From Diacronema lutheri (Eukaryota > Haptophyta > Pavlovophyceae > Pavlovales > Pavlovaceae), in contig JAGTXO010000017.1 of assembly GCA_019448385.1 (NCBI GenBank), positions 434,001-498,000 on the forward strand: a stretch of DNA of 64,000 nt, in the 5' to 3' direction. This document shows positions 43,900-53,285 of the stretch, piece after piece (position 1 is the first letter of the stretch; each line of letters begins with the position of its first letter). The position numbers and the translations under genes are program-made. The notes below the pieces were generated by a model. It was not told the DNA's origin, ran no database searches, and saw only the letters and a list, made by a program, of their open reading frames with translations.

Positions 43900-44859
43900 A
43901 TGGCCCCTACCGCGGTTGCGTTTGGAGCGGCCCTCTCCCTCGCGCTTCTGCTCGGGGGCGGCGCGCACGCGGCGGCGCCCCCGCCGCGCGGCACACAGCC
44001 GGCGCCACGCGCCGGTGCTTTTGGGCGCGCCGCCGGCGCCGCGCGCGCCGACCGCTTCCGCATCACGGTCGGCCGCGAGCGGCGGGAAGGCACGCGCGAC
44101 GACGCGGACGCGCGCGTCGCCGACGCGGCGCTGGTGCGGAGCATGCGGCCGGCGGCGGGCGCGGGCGCCGGTGGCGTGCCAGTGCGCCTCGACGAATGGT
44201 TGCCCACCGTCGCCGAGGGCGATCGCTTCGCCGGCCGCGTGACGCGCGTGTGCGCGTATGGAGCGTTCGTCGAGATTGTGCCCAGCTCGTCGTCCGACCC
44301 GCGCGATCCGGACCTCTTCTTGCAGCAGGGCTTTGACCGGCCGTGGCGGCCAATCGGCCTGCTACACATCTCCGCGCTCTCCTCCGAGCGCGTTGCCGAC
44401 GTCGAGGCCTTCACCAAGGCCGCCGTCGGGCCCGAGGGCACGCGCGTCGTCGTCGCGCTCAAGTCGACCGTCTTCAACGCGAAGAAGCGGATCGCGCTCG
44501 ATCTTGTGGAGGTGCTGCAGCGCGAGGACGCGTGGCTCGAGCCCGTGCGCAAGGTGTCCAACCCCGCCGACGCGCGCCGGCCTGCCGCCGCAGCCGCCGG
44601 CGCGGCGTCGGCTGGCGCGCGCGCCGATCGGGCCGGTGGCGCGGAATGGCTTGCGGCTGCGCGCGCGGCGCGGCCCAGCTGCCGAATCGGCCGGACGTCG
44701 GCGGCGCGATGGGCGGTGTGGGCCCAAGACGGCGTCAAGCGCGGCGTCGGCTCGCTCCCTGTCGGCGCCGCGCTTGACGCGGCGAACGCGGAGGACGAGG
44801 CCGACGCGCCGGCGCAGCGGCCCGACCGGCGCAAGGCCGTCATCCTGCGCAACGTCTGA
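43900..44859 (+). CDS. S1-domain RNA-binding protein, probably plastid
   Basis: 319 residues, single exon. A signal-like start (MAPTAVAFGAALSLALLLGG) followed by an Ala/Pro/Arg stretch suits a bipartite plastid presequence. Residues 100-210 hold one S1 domain: GDRFAGRVTRVCAYGAFVEI, GLLHISALSSERV, and VVVALKSTVFNAKKRIALDL. A 20-residue insertion sits in the middle of the S1 domain (SSSSDPRDPDLFLQQGFDRP). S1 domains bind single-stranded RNA in ribosomal protein S1, PNPase and related factors. The C-terminus is basic and low complexity. Role is probably plastid translation or RNA processing. Confidence 0.7.
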   Translation: MAPTAVAFGAALSLALLLGGGAHAAAPPPRGTQPAPRAGAFGRAAGAARADRFRITVGRERREGTRDDADARVADAALVRSMRPAAGAGAGGVPVRLDEWLPTVAEGDRFAGRVTRVCAYGAFVEIVPSSSSDPRDPDLFLQQGFDRPWRPIGLLHISALSSERVADVEAFTKAAVGPEGTRVVVALKSTVFNAKKRIALDLVEVLQREDAWLEPVRKVSNPADARRPAAAAAGAASAGARADRAGGAEWLAAARAARPSCRIGRTSAARWAVWAQDGVKRGVGSLPVGAALDAANAEDEADAPAQRPDRRKAVILRNV

Positions 44860-44905
44860 CGGTGGGTGAGAAGGGGGGACTCGCGTTCGCCCGCCGCCGC
44901 CCCCA

Positions 44906-44928
44906 CCGTATATAGTTGACTATATAGG
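44906..44928. promoter_or_regulatory. Near-palindromic double TATA element
   Basis: TATATAGTTGACTATATA has 8-bp inverted arms around a 2-bp centre, in an otherwise GC-rich 230-bp gap between two convergent genes. Such a bidirectional TATA would be expected upstream of genes, not between their 3' ends. Confidence 0.35.
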
Positions 44929-45089
44929 GCGCGTGCACCCCTTCGGCCGAGCGCCGGGTGTCGCGAGAGTGCCGCACACGGCGGCCCAAAGCGGCCGCCT
45001 GTCGCAGCGAGCGCAAGCGGTTCGTGCACGATTTGCCGACTGTCGGCGCAGGCGACGCGGCCCGCGGTGGCATCGAGCAACGCTTCGCC

Positions 45090-45548
45090 CTACTCTTCAT
45101 GAACGCGAGCATCGAGATAGCGCGGGTGGGCAAAGAAGTCGCGCGTCGCCGCGTCGAAGCGGAGCTGCCGCTCCAGGTACGCGGCGGACTGGTCCAGCCT
45201 CGACGACCGCGGCGGCGGCCCCAGAGCGGCCTTGAGCTCGGCGATCGTGAGGTGCTCGCCATTTGGCAGCGGCACGTGCGTGCGCCACTCCACGCGCGCG
45301 CACTCCCTCGCCAGCTTAAGTTGCGTCGCGTGCGCGCGCGCGGCGCGCGCTTGGATCCTCGTCACCGTCGGCCCGTCGCGGACGCGTCCGTCGACGCTGC
45401 TGACGGCGTTGCTCAGCCGCACCGACACAGGCTCGAGGGCGGCGTCGGCGGCGGTTGCGTCGTCGGCGGCCGGCTCGTCGGCGCCTGCGACCTTGCGCCC
45501 GCCCTTGCCGCGCCGTCGCCCGCCGCGGCGTCCGCGGTGCTCGACCAT
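45090..45548 (-). CDS. Small basic orphan protein
   Basis: 152 residues from ATG 45548. A basic N-terminus (HRGRRGGRRRGKGGRK) is followed by an acidic stretch and an ordered C-terminal half: VRLSNAVSSVDGRVRDGPTV, HVPLPNGEHLTIAELKAALG, SAAYLERQLRFDAATRDFFA. The frame stays open upstream to 45728 without ATG, so an earlier exon is possible. Not recognised. The basic start could be a nuclear or nucleolar signal. Confidence 0.5.
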   Translation of the reverse strand: MVEHRGRRGGRRRGKGGRKVAGADEPAADDATAADAALEPVSVRLSNAVSSVDGRVRDGPTVTRIQARAARAHATQLKLARECARVEWRTHVPLPNGEHLTIAELKAALGPPPRSSRLDQSAAYLERQLRFDAATRDFFAHPRYLDARVHEE

Positions 45549-45825
45549 CCCAAAAGAGAATCCGAGGGGGAATCCTGGAGACTCCTCATCAGCTTTTAAA
45601 ACAAAGCTGGGGTGGGAACCGAATTCTGAGATGCTGAGAGTTTGTCCGACGGGTTCGTCACCGTTGAATTGGCCAACGGAAAAACGAGCGGAGATGGCGC
45701 GCACTTTTCGGTGAATGACCAGCCACAACCGAGCGAGAGCCTCTCTTCCTCAGCACGCTGGGCGGCCGCGCTCCTCCGAGATGGCGCGCGGGGCATTGGC
45801 GGCGTTCCTCGCCACCTAGTCCTTC

Positions 45826-47595
45826 ATGCTACCCTCGCCCGCTCCCCCGGACGACACCTGCGTCTCGCCGCAGCCGTCGCCGTCGCTGCCGTCGCCGCCG
45901 CGCGCCGCCGCCCAGCGAGCGCTGGCGCGCGCCGCCACGACCGAGCCGCGGCGCGGTGGCGGTGGCAGACCGCGCGCGCACTGGCCCTCCGGAGGCACCG
46001 GTGGCCGTGCCGTGCGCCCGCGCCTCGCGCCGACTGCCGCGCACGCGCACGCCGGCGGGGGCGTCCGCCCGCTGGGCGCCGCGCGCGACACGACCAACGG
46101 CGCTGCGCTCAATGCAGCATTGGCCGCCGCCGGCCTCGCTGCTCCTCCTGGACTTGCGCGTGCTGTGCGTCCGGCGGCCCATCCGGTTTTCAACGCGCAC
46201 GCCGGCGGTGGCCTGCTCGCGCTCGGCGGCGCGCGCCACACGACGGACGGCGCAACGCTCAACGCAACTGTGGCCGCCGCCGGCATCAGCCACTCCGCGG
46301 CGAACGCTACCGCCGCCTCCGCCGGCACGGGTGGCCGTGCCCTGCGCCAGCGCCTGGCACTGACTGGTGCGCACGTGGCTGTTGGCACCACGCACGCCGG
46401 CGTTAGCACCTCCCGCACCGCAGGGCATGCTCTCGCCGCCGACGCCGCCGGTCGACTCGAGCGTGCCCTCGGCCGGGCGCAGTACGCAACTCTGCGCGCA
46501 TGCCTCTCCAGCCTTCGCCATTCGCACAACCAGATCGTCATTCGCGTGCACCTCCTGGACTTGCGCCTCGCGCACGTAGAGGGCATGGGCGGCTTGCCTG
46601 CGGTGCGACCGTACGCAAGCAGCTTGCGCAACACGCAACGCGCAGTGCAGGTCGTGGTCGTGCGCGTGCGCGCCGCCGCCGCCGAAGGCTCCATTAATGG
46701 TGCTCGCGAGCTCGACGACGCGCTCTCGTACGCTCTCGCGCTCGCCGCGACGCCCGTTGCAGCCGCGGCGCTGCTCGTTCCTGACGGCCAGCCGCCGCCG
46801 CTGCTGCTCGGCGAGCTTGGCGCCCACGCGTTCGGACACCTTGCGCGCCTGCTCGCCACCATGCCCGATGCGCCCGCCGCGACTCGCACGCGGCTCGCGC
46901 TCCTCGAGCTGCGCTGCGCCTTCGGGCATCGGCTCGGCGGGCGCGTGGCCGTGCGCGCCGTCGACGGCCAACGCACCATCAGCAAGGCCTGGGGCGTCGT
47001 CAAAGGCGTGCTCGCCGTCGCCGCGGCGTCCTCAGCGACATCGAGCCCGTCGCTGCCAACGTCGCGAACGTCGACGCCGCCGCCGGCCCCCTCGCCGGCC
47101 GGCTCGCGCTGCCGGAGGGCGTCTAGCCGACGCGCGCCACCGACCGTCCGCGATCGCGCCGCCGCTCGCGCATCGGACCGCGGCGCGCACGCCGCGCGCG
47201 GCCACCACCGTCTGACTCGCGCCCGGCCGAGCGCGCGGGCACGCCTGCGCCTGCGACTACGCCGCCGCCGTGCGCGCGCTCCCGCTCGGATCGCGACTGC
47301 CTGTACGCCACGCTTGCTCGCCTCCCAGCACCTGGCCCTGCACCCGCCGCCGGCCCTCGCCTCGCACCTGGCCGGCCACCTGGACCTGGTCGTGCACCGG
47401 CCCCCCCTCTTCCCTCCGGGCCCCTCTAGGCATCGTGACTACATTCTCGTTCGCTTGAGAAAATTCCCCGGGCTCATTGTCGCGCCAAGCGGCTGGCGGT
47501 TGCCCGCGCGCGCGCGCTGGTCGCAGGGGGCACGCCGGCCGGGCATAGCTGCCCGGCAGACGTTGCACCCGCGCCTCGGCAGCAGCGCGCGTTGA
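45826..47595 (+). CDS. Orphan protein with internal repeats
   Basis: 589 residues if unspliced. Residues 60-190 contain about three diverged repeats of the form RLxxTxAHxxAGG ... ARxTTxGAxLNAxxAAAG. Residues 200-400 look globular (ATLRACLSSLRHSHNQIVIR, NTQRAVQVVVVRVRAAA, FGHLARLLATMPDAPAATRT, GRVAVRAVDGQRTISKAWGV). The last 180 residues are Arg/Ala-rich and may be outside the true end. The opposite strand also has long frames (45816-47003) but these read as Ser/Ala/Arg shadow. Not recognised. Confidence 0.4.
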   Translation: MLPSPAPPDDTCVSPQPSPSLPSPPRAAAQRALARAATTEPRRGGGGRPRAHWPSGGTGGRAVRPRLAPTAAHAHAGGGVRPLGAARDTTNGAALNAALAAAGLAAPPGLARAVRPAAHPVFNAHAGGGLLALGGARHTTDGATLNATVAAAGISHSAANATAASAGTGGRALRQRLALTGAHVAVGTTHAGVSTSRTAGHALAADAAGRLERALGRAQYATLRACLSSLRHSHNQIVIRVHLLDLRLAHVEGMGGLPAVRPYASSLRNTQRAVQVVVVRVRAAAAEGSINGARELDDALSYALALAATPVAAAALLVPDGQPPPLLLGELGAHAFGHLARLLATMPDAPAATRTRLALLELRCAFGHRLGGRVAVRAVDGQRTISKAWGVVKGVLAVAAASSATSSPSLPTSRTSTPPPAPSPAGSRCRRASSRRAPPTVRDRAAARASDRGAHAARGHHRLTRARPSARARLRLRLRRRRARAPARIATACTPRLLASQHLALHPPPALASHLAGHLDLVVHRPPLFPPGPSRHRDYILVRLRKFPGLIVAPSGWRLPARARWSQGARRPGIAARQTLHPRLGSSAR

Positions 47596-47800
47596 GCGTG
47601 CGCACAGTCGCGACGCGGCCGCGCCATTCCCACCGTCATCCCCACTCGCTGCAGCGCGCCGCCGACCCCGCCTGTCCTCCAACCGGCGGTCTTGGAAGCG
47701 TCGTTGGCGCCTTCCGCACGCTGGCAAGTGCGGCTGGCCGCGCCGTGGTGTCGCGCAAGTGGCGCCGATGCGACGAGGGCGTGGCGCGCGGCGCCGAATT

Positions 47801-49166
47801 CTAATCAGAGTCGTCGAGCAGGTCGTCGAGCGGGTTGTCGCCGCGCTTCTTCATGATGCGGTAGAACTCGTCGGCGTTAATCTCGCCGTCGCCGTCGCGG
47901 TCGGCCTGGTCGATCATGTCCTGCAAACATCGGGGGGCGGCGCAGCGACGCCGCGCGCAGCGTCGGACGCCATGGCGTGAGCGCCGACGTCCGTCCGTCC
48001 GCCCTTCTGCTGAGGGGTTGGAGGGGACAGGGGGGGGGGGGGGGGGGGGGCACGCGGTGAGTGGCGGAACGGCTGCGCGCGAGGTGCGCACCTGAAGCTC
48101 CTCGTCGGTCATGTTCTCGCCGAGCTCCTTGGCGACGCGCTTGAGGTTGCGGAACGAGATCTTGCCCGTGTTATCGTCGTCGAAGAGCTTGAACACCTGC
48201 GCTCCGCGAGGGGAGGCAGGAGGGGGACGCTCAGGGACAGGACGCTGGCGCGCGCGCACGCTGCCTGCCTGGCGCAAGGCGCTCGCTCGTCGCGCGGCAG
48301 CCGAGCGGCGCGCCCAACGGGTTGAACCGCATGCAACAGAGCGGGACGGGGCTGGGCGGCTGGGCGCGTGCCTTGAGGATCTCCTCGCGCGTGTCCTTCT
48401 CGCCCATCTTGCCCGTCATCATCTCGAGGAACTCAGGGAACTCGATGTGGCCCGAGCCGTCCGAGTCGACGTCGAGGATCATCTTGCGCAGCTCCTCCTT
48501 CTTCACCTGCAGCCCAGTGCGCGCGGCGACGGCGGCAAGCAGCGCACGGGGGAAGGGGGAAGGGGGGGGGGGGGGGGGGCGCGTGCGTGAGCGCGCGCAA
48601 CGGGCGGCGACACGGTGATAGCCGGGCGTGCCCGCGCGCGCGGGACGCGGCGCCGACCTCGAAGCCGAGGGCACGCATGGCAGCCTTCAGCTCGCGGTAG
48701 TCGATAGAGCCTGGCGCGACGCGGCGTGAGGCAAGGCGAAGGCGCGAGACGCGCGCGGGTCGCAGCGCGGCGAATTTGAGCGCAGCGGCTGTATGGGCCC
48801 ACGTCTGCGCCTATCCCCGGATCGAGCACGCTCCGCGCGCAAAGCGCGCCGAGCGCATGTGAAAGGCTCGGGTCGACCGCAGCCGCCGCCGGCCCTCGCG
48901 CGCGGGCTCCGGCGCACGGCGAGCGCGCGCGTCTCGCGCGAGCGCGATGTGCATTCACGCGCCAACGCGCCTCGGCCCCCGCGCACGCGCACACGCGCAG
49001 AGCGCACGCGGCGCGCGCGTGGCTGCGCCGGGCGCGATCGCGCCGCACCGGAGTGGTCCGTGTCGAACAGGTTGAAGGCCTCGCGGATCTCCTCGATCTG
49101 CTCGTCGGTGAGTCCGGGCTTCTTGCCGCGGACGCCGCCACGAGCCGCCGGGTTCGCGCGCCGCAT
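47801..49166 (-). CDS. Centrin (caltractin), EF-hand protein
   Basis: Five exons: 49049-49166, 48658-48710, 48372-48506, 48092-48196, 47801-47920; 176 residues, matching the usual 165-175. The spliced protein has four EF hands: [59 protein letters not shown] and [19 protein letters not shown], with the centrin signature [15 protein letters not shown] before the first. Loops 1 and 3 are slightly degenerate, as in many centrins. It works in basal bodies and the cell-division apparatus. Exon 2 is only 53 nt. The third intron has a GC donor (AAG|GCACGC); the others have GT. Two introns carry C tracts on the sense strand (plus-strand G runs near 48032-48050 and 48561-48578). Confidence 0.95.
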
Positions 49167-49764
49167 GGCCTGCACATGGCGCGGAAGGGCGGCGGGGGAA
49201 GGGGGACGGCCACGAGCACGCATGCAGCACGCGCGCGCGCGGCATCAGTCGCGCCGGCGCGCGCGGCGCGCCGGCGAGCGGCAGCCGGCCGGAGACGTGT
49301 GCGCATGTGTGCACGCCCCCCCTAGTCCGCGCACGAGCTGGCCGCCGCCTCGCGCGCGCCGGCGCGCGCGAGCCGCGCCCGAAGGCGCAGACCATGGTGT
49401 TTTCGTGGGAGTGATGCCGAGAGACCGCGCCCGAGAGCCCACCCGCCAGCGGCGCAAGATCTCAAAATCGCCGGATCGCCCGGACTCAGTCGTTGGGAGG
49501 GAAAAGGGCGCGAAAGGCGTCTTTCGCGCTTGCCGACGACGAGGAGGCGCCCTGGTGGCGTGTGCGTCCTCGCGCACGGCGTTGCTCGTTTTGAGTTTGC
49601 GCGCGTCGTGATACGGGATCAGCTCTGCGCTTGTGTGGCGGCTTGGATGAGGGGTAGCTTCGTCATTGGCTCTCGTGTCGGGTCCCGTGTGTCTCCTGCC
49701 GTGGGCCCGTGGCGGGCGCGAATTCTCGGGCGCCATCGTTTGAGAGGCGTCTCGGCCCGATTCA
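49167..49764. promoter_or_regulatory. Divergent upstream region of centrin and the Aha1-like gene
   Basis: 598 bp between the two ATGs with no convincing frame. GC falls somewhat in 49440-49700 compared with the surroundings. No TATA box is evident. Confidence 0.35.
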
Positions 49765-51738
49765 ATGGCGCTACTCCAGGAGGCGGACGAGCGCTGGATC
49801 GTGCGCGAGCGCGAGGACGGCACGAACGTGAATGGTGGGCCCCGCGCGGCATTCACCGTCCGTCCGCTGCGCGCCGCCCGGCCTGCCCCCGGCGCGCGCC
49901 CATGGGCGCGCGCCAGCAATGCTGCGCGCCTGATTCCCGTGCCGCTACCACCCCCTGCCCGCCCCCGGCGCGGCGGCGGGCACGACGCAGGCTGGCACTG
50001 GACCAACAAGGATCTCACGGCCCGTGGCACGTCGGCGCTCAAGTCTGCACTCGAGGCGCTCAATCTCGTGCAGCCGCTCGGCGGCGCATCTGCTCCCGTC
50101 GCGAGCGCCGGCGCGTGCGAGGCGCCGCTGCTGCGCGTGCAGCTCGCAAAGGTGACCGTCACGGGCTCGGTCGAGGCGCTCAATCGGAAGGGCCGGCGGT
50201 TCTTGATATACGAGCTCGACATCGCCGCCGAGTGGACAGCCACGCTCGAGGACGCACAGCCCGAGGCCGTCGCCGCGGCGAGCGCGCCGGCCGGCGCGGT
50301 CGCCGCGGCGGCGGGCGAGGACGACGAGGCGATGGCGCGACGGCTGCAGGCGGAGGAGGATGCTGCGTCCGCCGCCGCACTCGCGGGAACGGCTTCGCGC
50401 CGTGCGGGCACGCGCCCGGGCGCAGTGCGCGGCCGCGTGAGCATTAGCGAGTGGGCGCAGGACGAGGAGGATGAACCAAACTTTGCGTGCGAGCGCACCG
50501 CGGCCGAGCCGTTCGCGCGCGAAGGCGGCGGCGCGGTGATTGTGGGCGCGGACGCGGTGTACGTTGAGGCGCGAGCGCTGCTGCTGCCCGCGCTCAAGGC
50601 CGCGCTCAAGTCGTGGGCGCGCCGCGTGCGCGACGAGGGCACGGGGCCGGCGGTGGGCGCGGTGCCCACCGCCGCGGCCGTGCCGCCCAAGCCGTCCGCG
50701 CCGCCCACCGCCGCACCCGTCGCTCCCGCGCCCCCGGCGCACGCCCGTGCCGTCGCCGTCGCACACGACGCGCCGGAGGCGCTGCGCGACGCGCTCGCCG
50801 CCTACTGCGCACGGCCGCCGGCCGCGCGGCGCGAGCTGTCGCTGCGCGGGCTGCAGCTTGGCACAGGCGAAGTGCCGCTCCTCGCGGCATTCCTCAACTC
50901 GGGCGGCGCGGCTGGCGGCGCGCTCGCCGTGCTCGACGCATCCGCCAACGAGCTGGGTGACGATGGGTGCGATGCGCTCGCCGGTGCGCTCGAGCAGGGC
51001 GGCGCGCCGTGCCTCGAGGAGGTGCGCCTCGGCGCGAACGGAGCGACGCCATCATGCGTCGAGCGCGTCACTGCGCGCCTGCGCGCCGCGCGGCCGCGCC
51101 TCGCCGTGAGCTGGGCGGCGGGCACCGCGGGTGCGACCGCTGCGGCAGTCGCCGCGCGCGCCATCTGCTCGGTCGGCACGGTGCACGACGGTGCGCGCGC
51201 GCGCGCTGCCGCGCGGCCGCTGCGCGCGCGCGGCGCACCACCGACCCCACACGCGCCGACCGCGCGTGCTGCCCGCCGCCGCACGCGCGTGCGCGCCACG
51301 CCGCACGCTCCTCAACCGCCGAGCCGCCCGCCAGGCTCACCCGCCGCCGAGGCCGGGCTGCGCGAGGGCGACCGGCTGCTGCGCGCGGGCGGCATCGACG
51401 GCTCATGCTTCGTTTCGATCGAGGAGTCGCTCGTGCCGCTCATCCGCGCGCACCGCGACAAGCCCCTCGAGGTGCGCGCGCGAGAGCTTCGGCACGTGCG
51501 CGTCCGCACGCGCCGGTGCGTCGCACGGGCGTGCGCCCCGGGTCGGCGCCGCGCGCGCGCGCCCACTCTCGTGCGCTGCACGCGTGCCATGTGCGCGCGC
51601 GCGCGCTCGCGGCATCAGGTGGATGTGCTGCGCGCGACGGCGGGCTCTGCGCTTCCGAGTCGGCTGCGGCTGTCGCTGCTGCCGCACGAGTGGAGCGGCA
51701 ACGGGCTGCTCGGCTGTGTGCTGCACCCGGTCATCTAA
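49765..51738 (+). CDS. Aha1-like domain fused to UIM-like, LRR and PDZ regions
   Basis: Exons 49765-49834, 49991-51190, 51335-51471, 51619-51738; 508 residues. The N-terminus matches the Hsp90 co-chaperone Aha1 N-domain: DERWIVREREDGTNVN joined across the first intron to GWHWTNKD, then VTGSVEALNRKGRRFLIYEL. A UIM-like helix (DDEAMARRLQAEEDAASAAA) is inserted in that domain, which resumes at LLLPALKAALKSWARRV. Residues 330-430 contain ribonuclease-inhibitor-type leucine-rich repeats (LRGLQLGTGEVPLLAAFL; LDASANELGDDGCDALAGAL). The C-terminus is a PDZ domain rebuilt by splicing (GSPAAEAGLREGDRLLRAGG), ending WSGNGLLGCVLHPV, reminiscent of GRASP-type PDZ ends. Aha1 stimulates Hsp90 ATPase; the other parts suggest ubiquitin binding and scaffolding. 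All introns are GT-AG with matching phases. Confidence 0.8.
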   Translation: MALLQEADERWIVREREDGTNVNGGPRAAFTVRPLRAARPAPGARPWARASNAARLIPVPLPPPARPRRGGGHDAGWHWTNKDLTARGTSALKSALEALNLVQPLGGASAPVASAGACEAPLLRVQLAKVTVTGSVEALNRKGRRFLIYELDIAAEWTATLEDAQPEAVAAASAPAGAVAAAAGEDDEAMARRLQAEEDAASAAALAGTASRRAGTRPGAVRGRVSISEWAQDEEDEPNFACERTAAEPFAREGGGAVIVGADAVYVEARALLLPALKAALKSWARRVRDEGTGPAVGAVPTAAAVPPKPSAPPTAAPVAPAPPAHARAVAVAHDAPEALRDALAAYCARPPAARRELSLRGLQLGTGEVPLLAAFLNSGGAAGGALAVLDASANELGDDGCDALAGALEQGGAPCLEEVRLGANGATPSCVERVTARLRAARPRLAVSWAAGTAGATAAAVAARAICSVGTVHDGARARAAARPLRARGAPPTPHAPTARAARRRTRVRATPHAPQPPSRPPGSPAAEAGLREGDRLLRAGGIDGSCFVSIEESLVPLIRAHRDKPLEVRARELRHVRVRTRRCVARACAPGRRRARAPTLVRCTRAMCARARSRHQVDVLRATAGSALPSRLRLSLLPHEWSGNGLLGCVLHPVI

Positions 51739-51906
51739 GGGGGAGCGGCCAAAAGAGAAGAGAAGAGAAAAGAAAAGAAGGCTGCTCTGCACCCGGTCAT
51801 TTAAGGGGGAGCTGTGCAATCCGGTCGGTCGTCCCTCGCTCCGCGCAGAATATGTCTGAGTGCTGAGTTGGCAGAAGCCGTGGCCTCGCTGCGTCGCTGG
51901 CCGCTG

Positions 51907-52998
51907 CTACGTCCCGGAGCCACGCGGTGTGCGCGCGGCGGCGCGCGGCGGCGCGCGTCCCGAAAATTGCATGCATAGCTCGCCCGCGAGCGAGCGCGCG
52001 AGCGCGAGCCGCGTACCGCCACCGTCGCCTTGCCTCGCGCCAACGCCGCGCAGGCCGAAGCGCGCGCGAACGCCAAACGCGCCCGTGCGCGGACGCGCGA
52101 GTGCCGGGCGAGGCTGCTGGTCGAGCGCATGCGCCGGGTTGGCAAAGTTTGCGGGGAGCGCGTGCGGCTTTGGGCACAGCGCGTGCGCATCGGGCAGCAG
52201 CGACGAGCCTACGCTCGCGGGCGGCGCCGCGCCCGGCGCCTGGTCCGGCTCGGCCGTGCGTGCGCCATCGTGTGCGCGCGCATGGCGGCGCGTGCTGCGT
52301 TCGCGCGCGCGCGGCGTCGCGGCGCCGGCGTCGGCGGTGTTGGTCGAGCGGGCGGCCGTTGGACTAGACGCGCGCAGCGCTGCCTCGACGGCGTCGTCTG
52401 CGCTCGGCTGCTCGTCCGCGGCGGCCGGCGCGCCGGAGCTGGCGGGCGGGCGCGGCGGCTCAAAGGGCACGAAGCGAGTGGCGTCGAGGCGAGTGACACC
52501 GGCGGCCCATGCGGACGGGCGATAGCTGCCCGACTTGTTGGACCAGCGTACCAGCGTGCCATCCTCGCCGACCTCGAGCTCGCCCGCGAAGAGCACCGGC
52601 GCACCCGCCGAGAGCACGAGGTGGCCGCACATGTGGCCAAATTTGCCGCTCGCCGCGCCGACGCGCAGGAAGGGCTCGCCGGGCATGTGCACGAAGACGT
52701 GCGAACCAGGGCGAAGGCGCGTGCGCTCCAACTCGCCACCGCTGCGCGCGGCCATCTCTGGGCCAGGCGGAGGGCACGTCGGCGCGCGCGGCGGCTCGGG
52801 CACGGGCGCGCCGCGCACGCCGGGCCGTGACCGCCGCACGCGGTACGTGACAAGGCCGTGCGCGTCGGGGTGGACGAGGAGGGCGAGCGGCGAGATGAGC
52901 GGTGTCTCGGGCTGCTCGCTTGGGTCGAGCAGGCTCCACGACCCGCCACGCCGCTCGGCGTACAGCTCGGGCGCGATCGCCGCCCAAACGATGCACAT
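51907..52998 (-). CDS. Orphan with an SG-x-Y-[KR]-P type domain
   Basis: 363 residues from ATG 52998 (MCIVWAAIAPELYAERRGG). The recognisable part is residues 115-165: GHLVLSAGAPVLFAGELEVG, EDGTLVRWSNKSGSYRPSAW. The pattern of a 'GxPVxxAGE' strand followed by 'W/I-x-N-x-SGxYxP' occurs in uncharacterised proteins of bacteria and protists, where SGHY[KR]P is usual; I know no function. The last 150 residues are low complexity. Direction and start fit with the neighbouring renalase-like gene on the same strand. Confidence 0.5.
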   Translation of the reverse strand: MCIVWAAIAPELYAERRGGSWSLLDPSEQPETPLISPLALLVHPDAHGLVTYRVRRSRPGVRGAPVPEPPRAPTCPPPGPEMAARSGGELERTRLRPGSHVFVHMPGEPFLRVGAASGKFGHMCGHLVLSAGAPVLFAGELEVGEDGTLVRWSNKSGSYRPSAWAAGVTRLDATRFVPFEPPRPPASSGAPAAADEQPSADDAVEAALRASSPTAARSTNTADAGAATPRARERSTRRHARAHDGARTAEPDQAPGAAPPASVGSSLLPDAHALCPKPHALPANFANPAHALDQQPRPALARPRTGAFGVRARFGLRGVGARQGDGGGTRLALARSLAGELCMQFSGRAPPRAAARTPRGSGT

Positions 52999-53104
52999 CC
53001 TCGCGAGCGTTGATTGAACGATAGGGCTCGTGTCCAATTTTAGGTGCTAAAAAAATGGGTGCGACCCTTGACGGAGCAGTCTGTGACACCGTCCGAACTG
53101 CCAA

Positions 53105-53210
53105 GCACAGCCCTGACTGGCGGACCCTTGACTGCCTCCGTCCGAACTGCCAAGCACGGACGGAGGCACGGAATTGACGCCGTCGGCGGGTCCGCCAGTC
53201 AGGGCTGTGC
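53105..53210. repeat. Nested perfect hairpin, 23-bp outer and 11-bp inner arms
   Basis: Outer arms 53105-53127 and 53188-53210 are exact reverse complements. Inside them 53133-53143 and 53158-53168 (TGCCTCCGTCC / GGACGGAGGCA) form a second hairpin with a 14-nt loop. A 20-bp direct repeat (about 53091-53110 and 53140-53157) overlaps the arms. The structure lies between two minus-strand genes, in the 3' flank of the renalase-like gene and upstream of the next gene. Confidence 0.9.
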
Positions 53211-53285
53211 CATGGCGCAGCGAGACCGGGCGGCACTGCTGTGCGGACCCACCGAGTGTGCACCGCAGGGGCGAGTGCCCACGAG

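Noticed and set aside
45816-47003. Two long minus-strand frames opposite the repeat-containing orphan
   Set aside because: They are Ser/Ala/Arg/Pro-rich shadows. The plus frame has internal repeats and globular-looking segments, though confidence is only moderate.
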